A stretch of DNA of 7,410 bases from Candidatus Woesearchaeota archaeon (GTDB lineage Archaea > Nanobdellota > Nanobdellia > Woesearchaeales > J091). This document shows, piece after piece, positions 1-6,920 of the stretch; the first letter of the stretch is position 1; each line of letters begins with the position of its first letter. Below the pieces are notes generated by a model. The model saw only the letters and a list, made by a program, of their open reading frames with translations. It ran no database searches and was not told the origin of the DNA. Both the position numbers and the translations under genes were made by a program. Where the stretch lies: the NCBI GenBank assembly GCA_003695045.1, contig RFJB01000081.1, forward strand, positions 1 through 7,410, given 5' to 3'.

Positions 1-1
1 C

Positions 2-2005
2 GTGATAATCTTTGTGAGCGACGGGGAACCTGATGACGAGGGCAGACCCTGGTCAATATTCAACAAAGTCGCAGAGCTTGCAAATAAGGGCATCTGCGTC
101 CACACAATCGGTTACGGAAATCTCATCTCGCGCAATTCCACAGCCGAAAAAGTCCTCAAAGGAATGGCTGAGCGCTCCGAAGAAATAACAGGTTGCGGCG
201 CGTATCATTACGCTCCCCAGGACTCTGCCCTTCTCCAGGAGATATTCTCCGAGATTTATGAAGACATCCTGCGAAAGGGGGCTCTGCTGATAAATGATGA
301 AGTAACCGTTGATTACAAGAACGCTTTGTTGTCTGTGAGAGCATGGCTGGAATCCTCGTTCAACAACCGCCCTGTTCCCGGCATCTCACTGAAAGATGCT
401 TCATGTTCCCCTCCTCCGATCCTGGAACTTGAGGTCTGGAAGGACAAAGACCTGAAGAGAAAACAGCAGTTTTATTATGACAGGGATGCCGGCTACACTG
501 CCGAACTCACAGGTCTGCCTCCCGGAAATTACACTCTCATGATATCCGCTGTGAGCCTTACGGCCGGCGGCGAGCAATGCGCATTCCGCGGAACCAAGAC
601 GGAAAGAATAGAAATCGCAAAGCCGCTTGGATTTGATTCGTGCAGTGTTCTGTCCTGCTCAGAAATCGGGGACTACATCGCGTACTCTGAAAGCTTCAAA
701 AACAAGGTTCTCATAAACATAACAGACACCTCTTTTGAGCCGCCAAGCATCAGAGTTTCAGAAGGCACCAGGATAATCTGGAAAAACACCGGCACGAAAA
801 ACCACTCTGTTGCAAGCGACTACTTCTCAAGCCCGGTTCTCGAGCCGGGAGAAACCTTTGAATTTCTTGTGGGCAAGGACCAGGCAGGCAGATACCTTGA
901 ATATTATGACCCTCTCTCAAATACTTCGGGTCTGCTTGCCTCAAGCAGGAAGGGATACTCTGCTTTTGGGGCAAACCGCAGCGTGGATTTGATGCTTGTT
1001 ATGGACACTTCAGGAAGCATGAGCGGAACGCCCATGGAAGCAGCAAAGAACGCATCCCAGCGGTTCGTAAGCATGCTTTACAAGGCAGACCGTGCAGGAA
1101 TAATATCCTTCTCCGACGACGCCCGCATTGTTCATCCGTTTTCATCAGAACCTGAATCTCTTTCACGAGCAATAGCAAAACTTCATGCAGGCGGCGGGAC
1201 AAGCTATCTGGCTGCTCTGCAGGCGGCTGAAAAACACTTCAAGGGATTTGCCAGGCCAGGAGCTGCAAAAATGGTAATCTTCATGTCGGACGGAAAGCCC
1301 TGGGATGCGGGCAAAGAAGAGATAATTCAAAAAGTGAAGCAGATGGTTTCCGAGGGAATCTGCGTTTACACTGTCGGGTTTGGAGCTGAAGTCGGAGCTG
1401 ACGAAGAGGCAATAGACATCCTCAGAAGCATGGCAGACATATCCAAGCGGGACAAGAGATGCGGTGAATATTACTACGAGCTTAAGAGCGCTGAAACGCT
1501 CTCAAAAATATTCGGCGAAATCTACAAGGAAGTTCTCACTCTTGAAAGTTTGGAAGTCAATGTCTCCTCGCCCCTGGTTTTTGAGGCCGGCTCAAAGGTC
1601 TCAGTTTCTGCCAATGTTTATTCAGCATACAACAGGAAGCCGATTCCGGGATACGAGCACTCGTCATGCGTTCCTCCTGCCAGAGTGAAAGCAGTCCTGC
1701 TGAAAAACGGAAATCCTGCTGCCGAAGCCGCTCTGAACTATACGGTTAACGGCTACTCAGCCGCTATTCCGAATGTCCGGGAAGGGCTTTATGAACTGAC
1801 AGTTGATGCTACATCAGTTACCAGCACAGGAAAGACATGCAACTTTTACGGTTCAACCTCGGTTCCGCTGTTTGTGAGAAGCAGCTCTGATTACAGAAAA
1901 TCTCTTCCTGTGTTCAACTTCATCATCTTTGCATTCTCGCTCCTGTGCTCGCTTTATTTCTCATATCTCATTGTCAAGAGCAGAGGTCATCAGGAAAAAC
2001 TCTGA
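2..2005 (+). CDS. VWA-domain surface protein, 5' end cut by window edge
   Basis: This is the C-terminal 667 or so residues of a larger secreted protein. The reading frame is open from the window edge and begins inside a VWA domain (FVSDGEP near residue 7, the late MIDAS Asp), so the GTG at 2 is not the true start. Order: end of VWA 1 (about 1-95); a beta-rich module with two Cys (about 96-206); a cupredoxin-like domain (about 236-305); a full VWA 2 (about 326-510) with MIDAS residues DTSGS at 335-339, Thr400 and Asp430; a second Cys-bearing beta module (about 515-626); one membrane helix (about 636-658) and a short basic tail (KSRGHQEKL). Nine N-x-S/T sequons fit an exported, possibly glycosylated protein held by its C-terminus with the bulk outside. 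VWA domains usually bind protein ligands through a divalent metal; the ligand here is unknown. The gene ends 46 bp before the helicase start and is not obviously linked to it. Confidence 0.85.
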   Translation: MIIFVSDGEPDDEGRPWSIFNKVAELANKGICVHTIGYGNLISRNSTAEKVLKGMAERSEEITGCGAYHYAPQDSALLQEIFSEIYEDILRKGALLINDEVTVDYKNALLSVRAWLESSFNNRPVPGISLKDASCSPPPILELEVWKDKDLKRKQQFYYDRDAGYTAELTGLPPGNYTLMISAVSLTAGGEQCAFRGTKTERIEIAKPLGFDSCSVLSCSEIGDYIAYSESFKNKVLINITDTSFEPPSIRVSEGTRIIWKNTGTKNHSVASDYFSSPVLEPGETFEFLVGKDQAGRYLEYYDPLSNTSGLLASSRKGYSAFGANRSVDLMLVMDTSGSMSGTPMEAAKNASQRFVSMLYKADRAGIISFSDDARIVHPFSSEPESLSRAIAKLHAGGGTSYLAALQAAEKHFKGFARPGAAKMVIFMSDGKPWDAGKEEIIQKVKQMVSEGICVYTVGFGAEVGADEEAIDILRSMADISKRDKRCGEYYYELKSAETLSKIFGEIYKEVLTLESLEVNVSSPLVFEAGSKVSVSANVYSAYNRKPIPGYEHSSCVPPARVKAVLLKNGNPAAEAALNYTVNGYSAAIPNVREGLYELTVDATSVTSTGKTCNFYGSTSVPLFVRSSSDYRKSLPVFNFIIFAFSLLCSLYFSYLIVKSRGHQEKL

Positions 2006-2021
2006 CTTTTCAGGCACAACC

Positions 2022-2030
2022 CTTATAAAG
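2022..2030 (+). promoter_or_regulatory. TATA box for the helicase-fragment gene
   Basis: CTTATAAAG matches the archaeal TATA element and lies in the 46-bp gap after the VWA gene. Its centre is about 26 bp before the ATG at 2052, so transcription would start at or within a base or two of the start codon, giving a leaderless mRNA. No ribosome binding site precedes the ATG, which agrees. Confidence 0.7.
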
Positions 2031-2051
2031 AAATCGTCTCAACCTTTCTTT

Positions 2052-2723
2052 ATGAAACTCTCTTCGCTTAAATCGCTGGTTCCTGAGCGGGTTATTGAAG
2101 TGCTTGCAGAAGAAGGCATAGAGAATCTCCTTCCCGCCCAGGAAAAGGCAGTCAAGGCAGGCGTTCTGGAAGGCAAAAATGTGCTCGTCTGCACTCCGAC
2201 CGCCTCAGGAAAAACCCTTATTGCGGAGCTCGCAATTATGAAGTCGGTTCTTTCAGGAAAGGGAAAGGCAGTTTACATTGTCCCCCTCAAATCTCTGGCA
2301 AATGAGAAATACAAACTCTTCAGGAAAAGATACGGCAGTATGTGCAAGGTGGCAATAAGCATAGGCGACTACGACTCATCCGAGACCTTCCTCTCTGATT
2401 ATGATGTGATAATCACAACTTCTGAGAAGCTCGACTCCCTTACCAGGCACAGAGTTCCGTGGCTCAGCAGGGTTGCACTTATGGTTCTCGACGAGGTGCA
2501 CCTGCTCAACGACGCGGACAGAGGGCCCACCCTTGAAGTTCTGATAACAGTTATGCGGAAGATTGTTCCCGACATACAGATACTCTCCCTCAGCGCAACA
2601 ATAGGAAATCCTTCCGAACTTGCCGACTGGCTGGACTCAGAACTGGTTTTTGACGAGTGGCGTCCGGTGCAGCTCTACAAGGGAGTCGCCCTGCAGAACA
2701 GGATAAAATTCTATTCTGACTGA
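2052..2723 (+). CDS. Hel308/Ski2-like helicase, RecA1 domain only (truncated)
   Basis: A 223-residue protein with the first motor domain of a superfamily 2 DNA helicase of the Hel308 type. Visible motifs: a Q-motif-like LLPAQEKAV near 27-34, Walker A PTASGKT (49-55), motif Ia PLKSLANEK (78-86), motif Ib TTSEKLDSL (122-130), motif II DEVH (147-150) and motif III SAT (181-183). Intact Hel308 proteins are roughly 700 residues and continue into RecA2, a winged helix and a ratchet domain. This one stops with a TGA just after the linker region WRPVQLYKGV that normally leads into RecA2, and no plus-strand reading frame continues it. The ATG at 2052 is chosen because a TATA box sits about 26 bp upstream and helicase homology starts there; an in-frame extension back to 1929 overlaps the VWA gene and is unlikely. 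Alone it could not unwind DNA by the usual mechanism, which needs both RecA domains. It is either a pseudogene in progress, a stand-alone nucleotide-binding domain, or one half of a split helicase. The 3' end overlaps the convergent DUF4013 gene by 13 bp. Confidence 0.8.
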   Translation: MKLSSLKSLVPERVIEVLAEEGIENLLPAQEKAVKAGVLEGKNVLVCTPTASGKTLIAELAIMKSVLSGKGKAVYIVPLKSLANEKYKLFRKRYGSMCKVAISIGDYDSSETFLSDYDVIITTSEKLDSLTRHRVPWLSRVALMVLDEVHLLNDADRGPTLEVLITVMRKIVPDIQILSLSATIGNPSELADWLDSELVFDEWRPVQLYKGVALQNRIKFYSD

Positions 2724-3349
2724 AAATCTCTTCTGATTTCTGCCAGAAGCGTAAGCGCGGTCATCGATGCAACGAAGCTTGCAACGGACGCTCCCAGAAG
2801 GGGAATCCATCTCAGCATCAGCGAAGCCGCAGTGATATAAATTCCCCCCACAAACCATGCTGCAAAATACTCCTTCCTGAAACTTATCCTCGCAAGAGTT
2901 TTAATCCGGAAAGCATCCCTGAGCCGGTACTCTCTTGCATATTCCACAAAAGAGGCGGGCAGCATATAAACAGCAAGAAACAAGACCGCGGGCACGGCAG
3001 CAACGAGAAGCCCGGCATTTACAAGAGCAGCAAACACAGAGCTGAGAGTTGCCCTCCCAAGCAGCAAACTGAAAATCAGGGTGCCTCCCATGGCAACAAT
3101 GACAAGCACAACTAGAAGAGACCAGGCAATACCTATCAGAGCCGCTGCAAGACCGTGAAGGAAGAGGTTTCCCCAGTCATCCCACTCCGGAAGCGCGAAT
3201 GCTTTTCTCTTTTTCAGAACGAGGTGAGTGCTTTTTGCAAGATACCCTAACGCTAAGAGATTGATGATTGGAAACAAACTGAGGAGAATTCCTAACGCAA
3301 GCTTCTTTCCGTCCTGAAAGGGACGCATAAACGCTTTCTCAAAATCCAT
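2711..3349 (-). CDS. DUF4013 family integral membrane protein
   Basis: A 212-residue hydrophobic protein. The N-terminal half carries the DUF4013 pattern: a leading MDFEKAFMRPFQDGKK, a first membrane helix (about 17-38), and the motif LPEWDDWG at 53-60 followed by a long hydrophobic stretch. Further likely membrane segments lie at about 66-88, 104-130, 163-179 and 182-203, giving roughly five or six in all. The function of the family is unknown. The ATG at 3349 lies 6 bp after the FtsY stop and lacks a clear ribosome binding site, so translation is probably coupled to ftsY. It is the last gene of the minus-strand group, and its stop lies inside the 3' end of the convergent helicase fragment. 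Being next to ftsY hints at a membrane-biogenesis link, but that is only context. Confidence 0.8.
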   Translation of the reverse strand: MDFEKAFMRPFQDGKKLALGILLSLFPIINLLALGYLAKSTHLVLKKRKAFALPEWDDWGNLFLHGLAAALIGIAWSLLVVLVIVAMGGTLIFSLLLGRATLSSVFAALVNAGLLVAAVPAVLFLAVYMLPASFVEYAREYRLRDAFRIKTLARISFRKEYFAAWFVGGIYITAASLMLRWIPLLGASVASFVASMTALTLLAEIRRDFQSE

Positions 3350-3355
3350 TCTTTG

Positions 3356-4639
3356 TTACGCCTCAATTCCCAGATTTTCTATTATCTGTTTTTTGCTGAA
3401 AGGCCTTAAATCATCGTATGACTGGCCCGTACCAACAAACAGAATCGGCTTCTTAGTCACATAGCTCACAGAGATCGCGGCGCCCCCCTTCTCGTCAACA
3501 TCAAGTTTTGTCAGTATGATTCCGTCAATTCCTACAGCGTCATTGAACGCCATCGCCTGCTGAACAGCGTCGTTTCCTGTCAAACTGTCCCCTACAAAAA
3601 TCTTCAGGTCCGGCTTTGCCACTCTCACGACCTTTTTCAGCTCGTCCATAAGATTGACATTGGAATGGCTTCTTCCGGCAGTGTCAATCAGGACAACGTC
3701 CTTTCCTTTCGCCTCTGCGTGCTTTACAGCGTCAAAAGCGACTGCCGCAGCGTCGGCTCCGTATTCATGCTTTATCAGTTTCACGCCAAGCTTTTTCGTG
3801 TGCTCCTCAATCTGCTGGATTGCAGCGGCCCTGAAAGTGTCCGCAGCAGCAACCACGACGCTTTTGCCGTGCTTCTGGAGGTAGTGCGCCACCTTGGCGA
3901 GATTCGTCGTTTTGCCTGAACCGTTCACTCCGAGGAACAGGATTACAAACGGCTTCTTCCTCTCAACAATATCCAGAAGGTCTTCTGTCTGGCTCACAAA
4001 GAGGCCGCTTATGGAGTCCCTCAGTGTGGATGTGATTACCTCGCTTATCTTCCCCCTGATAACCTTCGTGTTCACAAGCTTCTCCTTAAGGTCCTGCTTG
4101 ATTTTGTCAATGACCTCCACTGCAACATTGTTTTCAAGCAGAACGACCTCAAGGTCCCAGAAAAGCTCTTCAAACTTCTCTTCGCTCAAACTCTTCTTCA
4201 CGACTTTATCCGTGACGGTCTTTTTCAGCCCGCTCAGGAATCCTTTTTTGTCTTGTGTTTCCTGTTCTGGTTCTTTTGTTGTTTCTTCTTTGGTTTCTTG
4301 TTTTGTTGTTGTTTCTTTTTCTGTTTTTTCGGGGGTTGTTTCTTTTTGTTCTTCTTTTGGTTTTTCCTGTTCTTGTGTTTCTTCTTGGGGTTGTTCTTCC
4401 GGCTCTTCTTTAACTTCTTCTTTCTCATCCTCTGTCTTAACAGAAATCTCCTTCTTCTTATCTTCTTCCTTCTCCTCAGAAGAAGGTTCTTCCGGGACCT
4501 CTTCGGGAACTTCCTCAGTTATCTTCTCTTCCTCAATCCCTTCCTCTTTTTCGAGGACTTCCTCCTCTGTTTCCTCATCGACATCCTTTGAGAACTTTGA
4601 CACGGCCTTCTTCAACTTATCCTTCAGAAACTTAAACAT
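3356..4639 (-). CDS. ftsY: Signal recognition particle receptor FtsY
   Basis: FtsY is the membrane-associated GTPase that docks SRP54-bound ribosomes at the membrane for co-translational protein export. The protein has 427 residues from the ATG. A basic amphipathic N-terminus (MFKFLKDKLKKAVSKF) suits lipid contact. It is followed by a very acidic, low-complexity region (about 21-130) of Glu, Lys, Gln, Thr and Pro, then the helical N domain (about 132-225) and the G domain. GTPase motifs: P-loop GVNGSGKT (237-244), the DTFRAAA element (267-273), DTAGR (319-323), TKLD (377-380) and GTGQ (403-406). The ATG at 4639 is preferred over the GTG at 4648 because that GTG is itself part of the GGGTG ribosome binding site, and the ATG gives a typical FtsY start. 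It lies 12 bp after prefoldin alpha, an association common in archaea. The catalytic part looks intact; only the length of the acidic region is unusual. Confidence 0.95.
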   Translation of the reverse strand: MFKFLKDKLKKAVSKFSKDVDEETEEEVLEKEEGIEEEKITEEVPEEVPEEPSSEEKEEDKKKEISVKTEDEKEEVKEEPEEQPQEETQEQEKPKEEQKETTPEKTEKETTTKQETKEETTKEPEQETQDKKGFLSGLKKTVTDKVVKKSLSEEKFEELFWDLEVVLLENNVAVEVIDKIKQDLKEKLVNTKVIRGKISEVITSTLRDSISGLFVSQTEDLLDIVERKKPFVILFLGVNGSGKTTNLAKVAHYLQKHGKSVVVAAADTFRAAAIQQIEEHTKKLGVKLIKHEYGADAAAVAFDAVKHAEAKGKDVVLIDTAGRSHSNVNLMDELKKVVRVAKPDLKIFVGDSLTGNDAVQQAMAFNDAVGIDGIILTKLDVDEKGGAAISVSYVTKKPILFVGTGQSYDDLRPFSKKQIIENLGIEA

Positions 4640-4645
4640 GTCCGG

Positions 4646-4650
4646 CACCC
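4646..4650 (-). promoter_or_regulatory. Ribosome binding site deciding the ftsY start
   Basis: On the minus strand GGGTG lies 6 nt before the ATG at 4639, a normal archaeal Shine-Dalgarno position. The competing in-frame GTG start at 4648 is inside this element and would have no ribosome binding site of its own, because the prefoldin stop codon lies directly upstream. Confidence 0.6.
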
Positions 4651-4651
4651 T

Positions 4652-5083
4652 TTAGTTTTCTGCTTCCGCAATCTTTGTTATTTCCGCTTCGAGATTCTTG
4701 AGTTTGGCGCTAAGCTTGAGAAGCATAGACATCAAATCCTTTTTTGCGGCCTCTATCTCTCTAAGCTGGACATTAATCAGCTGCTTTGTCCCCTCAACGT
4801 CCTTTTCAACAGCGGAATTCCCGCCCACATTGACTATGAGTTCGTCGGGGTTTCTGATTGATGCCCTCACGAAAATCCCCTGGCTTACAGGCACGAGAAT
4901 CTCTGTCCCCGGCTGTGTTTTTTTCAGCTCATCGAGCGACTCCTTTATTGACTCCAGCTCGGCAGCGTGCTCTTCAAACCTCTGAAGCTGGGACTCAACC
5001 TGCTTCATCTGCTCCTCAGCCGTCTGGAACTCAATATACAGGTTCTGGAGCTTCTTGGTGTTTTCCAGGTTTTTTCCGCTCAT
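4652..5083 (-). CDS. pfdA: Prefoldin alpha subunit
   Basis: Prefoldin is a hexamer of two alpha and four beta subunits that captures unfolded proteins and passes them to the thermosome. This 143-residue protein has the usual alpha-subunit length and layout: an N-terminal coiled-coil helix (about 5-57, ending in LDELKKTQPG), a central beta-hairpin region (about 58-93, TEILVPVSQGIFVRASI then ELIVNVGG), and a C-terminal coiled coil (about 95-140, rich in Lys, Glu and Leu). The alpha type is indicated by the long central segment with the VPVSQGIFV pattern and the VNVGGN turn. The beta subunit is not in the window. It starts 10 bp after the PRPP synthetase stop with no strong ribosome binding site, and precedes ftsY, a common archaeal order. 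Confidence 0.92.
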   Translation of the reverse strand: MSGKNLENTKKLQNLYIEFQTAEEQMKQVESQLQRFEEHAAELESIKESLDELKKTQPGTEILVPVSQGIFVRASIRNPDELIVNVGGNSAVEKDVEGTKQLINVQLREIEAAKKDLMSMLLKLSAKLKNLEAEITKIAEAEN

Positions 5084-5093
5084 TTTGACTTAA

Positions 5094-6098
5094 CTATACA
5101 TAGAACAAATCCAGCTTTTTGTTAACCTTCAATCCCAGCTCCCTGTTTGTCATCTCATCAAAGATTGTTCCCATGGAACGCTCTTCATGAATCCTTCTTA
5201 TTGCTTCAGCAATCATGGGAGCCATTGACAAAACTTTAAGCTTGGGGAACTTCTTTTCAGGAGGAATCCTGATTGTGTTTGTGACGATGACTTCGTCCAC
5301 CGGCGCCTTTCTGAGGCGCTCAACAGCAGGACCCGCGAATACAGCATGGGTTGCCGCGATTGAAATCCGCTTGGCTCCCTTATCTTTCAGCATCTTCACA
5401 GCGTTGCTTATTGTTCCTGCAGTATTAATCTCGTCATCAAGAATGATTACATTCTTTCCCTTCACGCTTCCAAGAACGGTAAAATCATCAAAGCTGTCCA
5501 CTGCGGTCTTGGACCTTGACTTGTGAATGATAACCAGGGGTAGGCCAAGCTTTCTCGCAAGTGAGCTGTTGGACTTAACGCTGCCCTCATCCGGAGCCAC
5601 AACAACAGTGTTTTTCAGGTCCTGCGTAAAGTAGTAATTGAGAATTATCGGCACAGCGGTCAAATGGTCCAGCGGTATGTTGAAAAATCCCTGAATCTGG
5701 TCTGCGTGCAGGTCAACAGCGAGAACCCTGTCTGTTCCGACAGCGGTAAGAAGGTCGGCAACCAGCCGGGCGGTAATCGGCTCTCTTGATGTCGCCTTTC
5801 TGTCCTGTCTTGCATAACCGTAAAACGGAATTACCGCGGTAATCCTTTTCGGGGACGCCCTCCTGAGAGCGTCAAGCATGATGAGAAGTTCCATAATGTG
5901 CTCGTTCGCCGGATGACTGGTTGGTTGGATTACAAAAACATCATCGCCACGGACCGGCTCAAGAATCTTGACATACGTTTCTCCGTCAATAAACTTCTGG
6001 ACCTTTGCCTTTGTGAGCGGCACAGTCAGGCAGTCCGCCACTTCCTGCGCCAGTTCGGGATTTGAGTTTCCGGTAAAAAGTCGTATTTTATTAACCAT
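5094..6098 (-). CDS. prs: Ribose-phosphate pyrophosphokinase (PRPP synthetase)
   Basis: Makes 5-phosphoribosyl-1-pyrophosphate from ribose 5-phosphate and ATP, feeding purine, pyrimidine, NAD, histidine and tryptophan synthesis in the cytoplasm. The 334 residues include FIDGE (36-40), the ATP-loop motif YARQDR (95-100), DLHADQIQGFF (129-139, with the metal-linked His131), VAPDEGS (167-173), the catalytic-loop region IHKSRSK (191-197) and the ribose-phosphate loop DDEINTAGT (221-229). The C-terminus has the LKVLSMAPMIAEAIRRIHE segment (287-305) and a tail of about 25 more residues. Length and C-terminus resemble the longer bacterial class I enzymes more than the shorter archaeal ones (about 285-290 residues), a judgement from memory. 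The ATG at 6098 is chosen because GGTGG lies 4 nt upstream and the conserved N-terminus starts there; 24 further in-frame residues reach back into the aIF6 gene. It lies 31 bp after aIF6. Confidence 0.93.
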   Translation of the reverse strand: MVNKIRLFTGNSNPELAQEVADCLTVPLTKAKVQKFIDGETYVKILEPVRGDDVFVIQPTSHPANEHIMELLIMLDALRRASPKRITAVIPFYGYARQDRKATSREPITARLVADLLTAVGTDRVLAVDLHADQIQGFFNIPLDHLTAVPIILNYYFTQDLKNTVVVAPDEGSVKSNSSLARKLGLPLVIIHKSRSKTAVDSFDDFTVLGSVKGKNVIILDDEINTAGTISNAVKMLKDKGAKRISIAATHAVFAGPAVERLRKAPVDEVIVTNTIRIPPEKKFPKLKVLSMAPMIAEAIRRIHEERSMGTIFDEMTNRELGLKVNKKLDLFYV

Positions 6099-6102
6099 AG
6101 TT

Positions 6103-6107
6103 CCACC
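6103..6107 (-). promoter_or_regulatory. Ribosome binding site of prs
   Basis: GGTGG on the minus strand, 4 nt before the ATG at 6098. It fixes the start and rules out the in-frame extension to 6170, which would begin inside the aIF6 coding region. Confidence 0.6.
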
Positions 6108-6129
6108 TTCTGCCAAATGGTCTTTTGCG

Positions 6130-6801
6130 TCAATCTGCAAGGAAGCCGAATGCCCTGTCAAGGTTGTCAAGCTCCAGCCCTGTGGTCTGGCTTCCTGCCA
6201 CTATTCCGTGAGCATTAGCTATAACTCCAGATTTGATGTATGAACTGCCCCCGTTTACCGTTCCCTTAGTGCATTTGCTCTTTAATAATGTTTCGACGAA
6301 TTCAACCTCGAAATCCTCGGCTTGACTGCTTATGAGAACCCCTTTTGAGGTAAGCGCGGCAAGCGCCCCCACATTGGGAAGCCCGGCTATCATTCCCGCT
6401 TTCACAGGCACACCCAGAGCCCGTTCTATCTCTGTTCGGGCTTCTTCCGAGAGATCCTTGGAGACAAGGCACCCCTCGTTAGTTGCAAGAACGCTGTTGC
6501 CCAGAGCGGTAATCCTTCCAGGCACAATCTTTACATTGAGTCCAAGTTCTCTCAACGCCTCCAACTCATGCTGAAACACAATCTCCGGAACGAGAAGCAC
6601 ATCTTCAGTTCCTGCAACGAACACCCCGACAAGAGGGGTTCCTGCTACTGAAACAATATGAACAGGCACTTTAAGAATCTCTTCCAGAATTTTCTTCTCC
6701 TTGTCTGAAACCTCGCCGCCGACAAGGCAGAACTTGTCGGTGCAGAACGCATACAGCCCAATATTGGGATTTCCCGCAAAAGACGTCTTGGTGATGTGCA
6801 T
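6130..6801 (-). CDS. eif6: Translation initiation factor aIF6
   Basis: aIF6 is a ribosome anti-association factor: it binds the large subunit near L14e and L24e, blocks premature joining of the small subunit and acts in late subunit maturation. The protein has 223 residues, the usual length. The five-fold repeat of the pentein-like fold can be read directly: GNPNIGLYAFCTDKFCLV, GTPLVGVFVAGTEDVLLVP, TALGNSVLATNEGCLVS, GLPNVGALAALTSKGVLIS and SYIKSGVIANAHGIVAGS. The ATG at 6801 is chosen because family homology starts at MHITKTSFAGNPNIG and a TATA box lies about 25 bp upstream. An in-frame extension to 6906 would include that TATA box and reach almost to tRNA-Glu. It is the first gene of the minus-strand group. 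Many archaea have ribosomal protein genes (L39e, L31e, LX) around it; none is seen here. Confidence 0.95.
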   Translation of the reverse strand: MHITKTSFAGNPNIGLYAFCTDKFCLVGGEVSDKEKKILEEILKVPVHIVSVAGTPLVGVFVAGTEDVLLVPEIVFQHELEALRELGLNVKIVPGRITALGNSVLATNEGCLVSKDLSEEARTEIERALGVPVKAGMIAGLPNVGALAALTSKGVLISSQAEDFEVEFVETLLKSKCTKGTVNGGSSYIKSGVIANAHGIVAGSQTTGLELDNLDRAFGFLAD

Positions 6802-6820
6802 AAAGACAGGAATAAACGGT

Positions 6821-6830
6821 CTTTTTATAA
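6821..6830 (-). promoter_or_regulatory. TATA box of the aIF6-prs-pfdA-ftsY-DUF4013 group
   Basis: TTATAAAAAG on the minus strand, with its centre about 25-26 bp before the aIF6 ATG at 6801. This spacing places transcription start at the ATG, so the first gene would be leaderless. No comparable TATA box is evident in the short gaps further down the group, which supports one polycistronic transcript of about 4.1 kb. Confidence 0.75.
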
Positions 6831-6913
6831 GTGTTCCGGTAAGAGTTTTGAAGAAGAATTCCGCCTGCTGGCAGGCCGTTACCCTGTATTCTAACGTCTT
6901 AAGCATTCAGAAC

Positions 6914-6919
6914 AAAAAA
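6914..6919 (-). terminator. Oligo-T terminator after tRNA-Glu
   Basis: On the minus strand the tRNA ends at 6921 and is followed by G, then six T residues. Archaeal RNA polymerase stops at such T runs without needing a hairpin. This would separate the tRNA transcript from the aIF6 operon, whose TATA box lies about 85 bp further on. Confidence 0.6.
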
Positions 6920-6920
6920 C

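Noticed and set aside
2724..3349. Remaining helicase domains on the plus strand after the stop
   Set aside because: No plus-strand frame here shows helicase motifs IV-VI; the stretch codes for the DUF4013 protein on the other strand.
3894..4655. A long Ser/Phe-rich open frame on the plus strand opposite ftsY, and shorter Phe/Cys-rich frames nearby
   Set aside because: They are the complement of the low-complexity acidic region and G domain of FtsY, with no family resemblance or promoter of their own.
6099..6170. A 24-residue N-terminal extension of PRPP synthetase
   Set aside because: It overlaps the aIF6 coding end, while GGTGG sits just before the ATG at 6098.
6802..6906. A 35-residue N-terminal extension of aIF6
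   Set aside because: It contains the TATA box and precedes the conserved family start; transcription probably begins at 6801.
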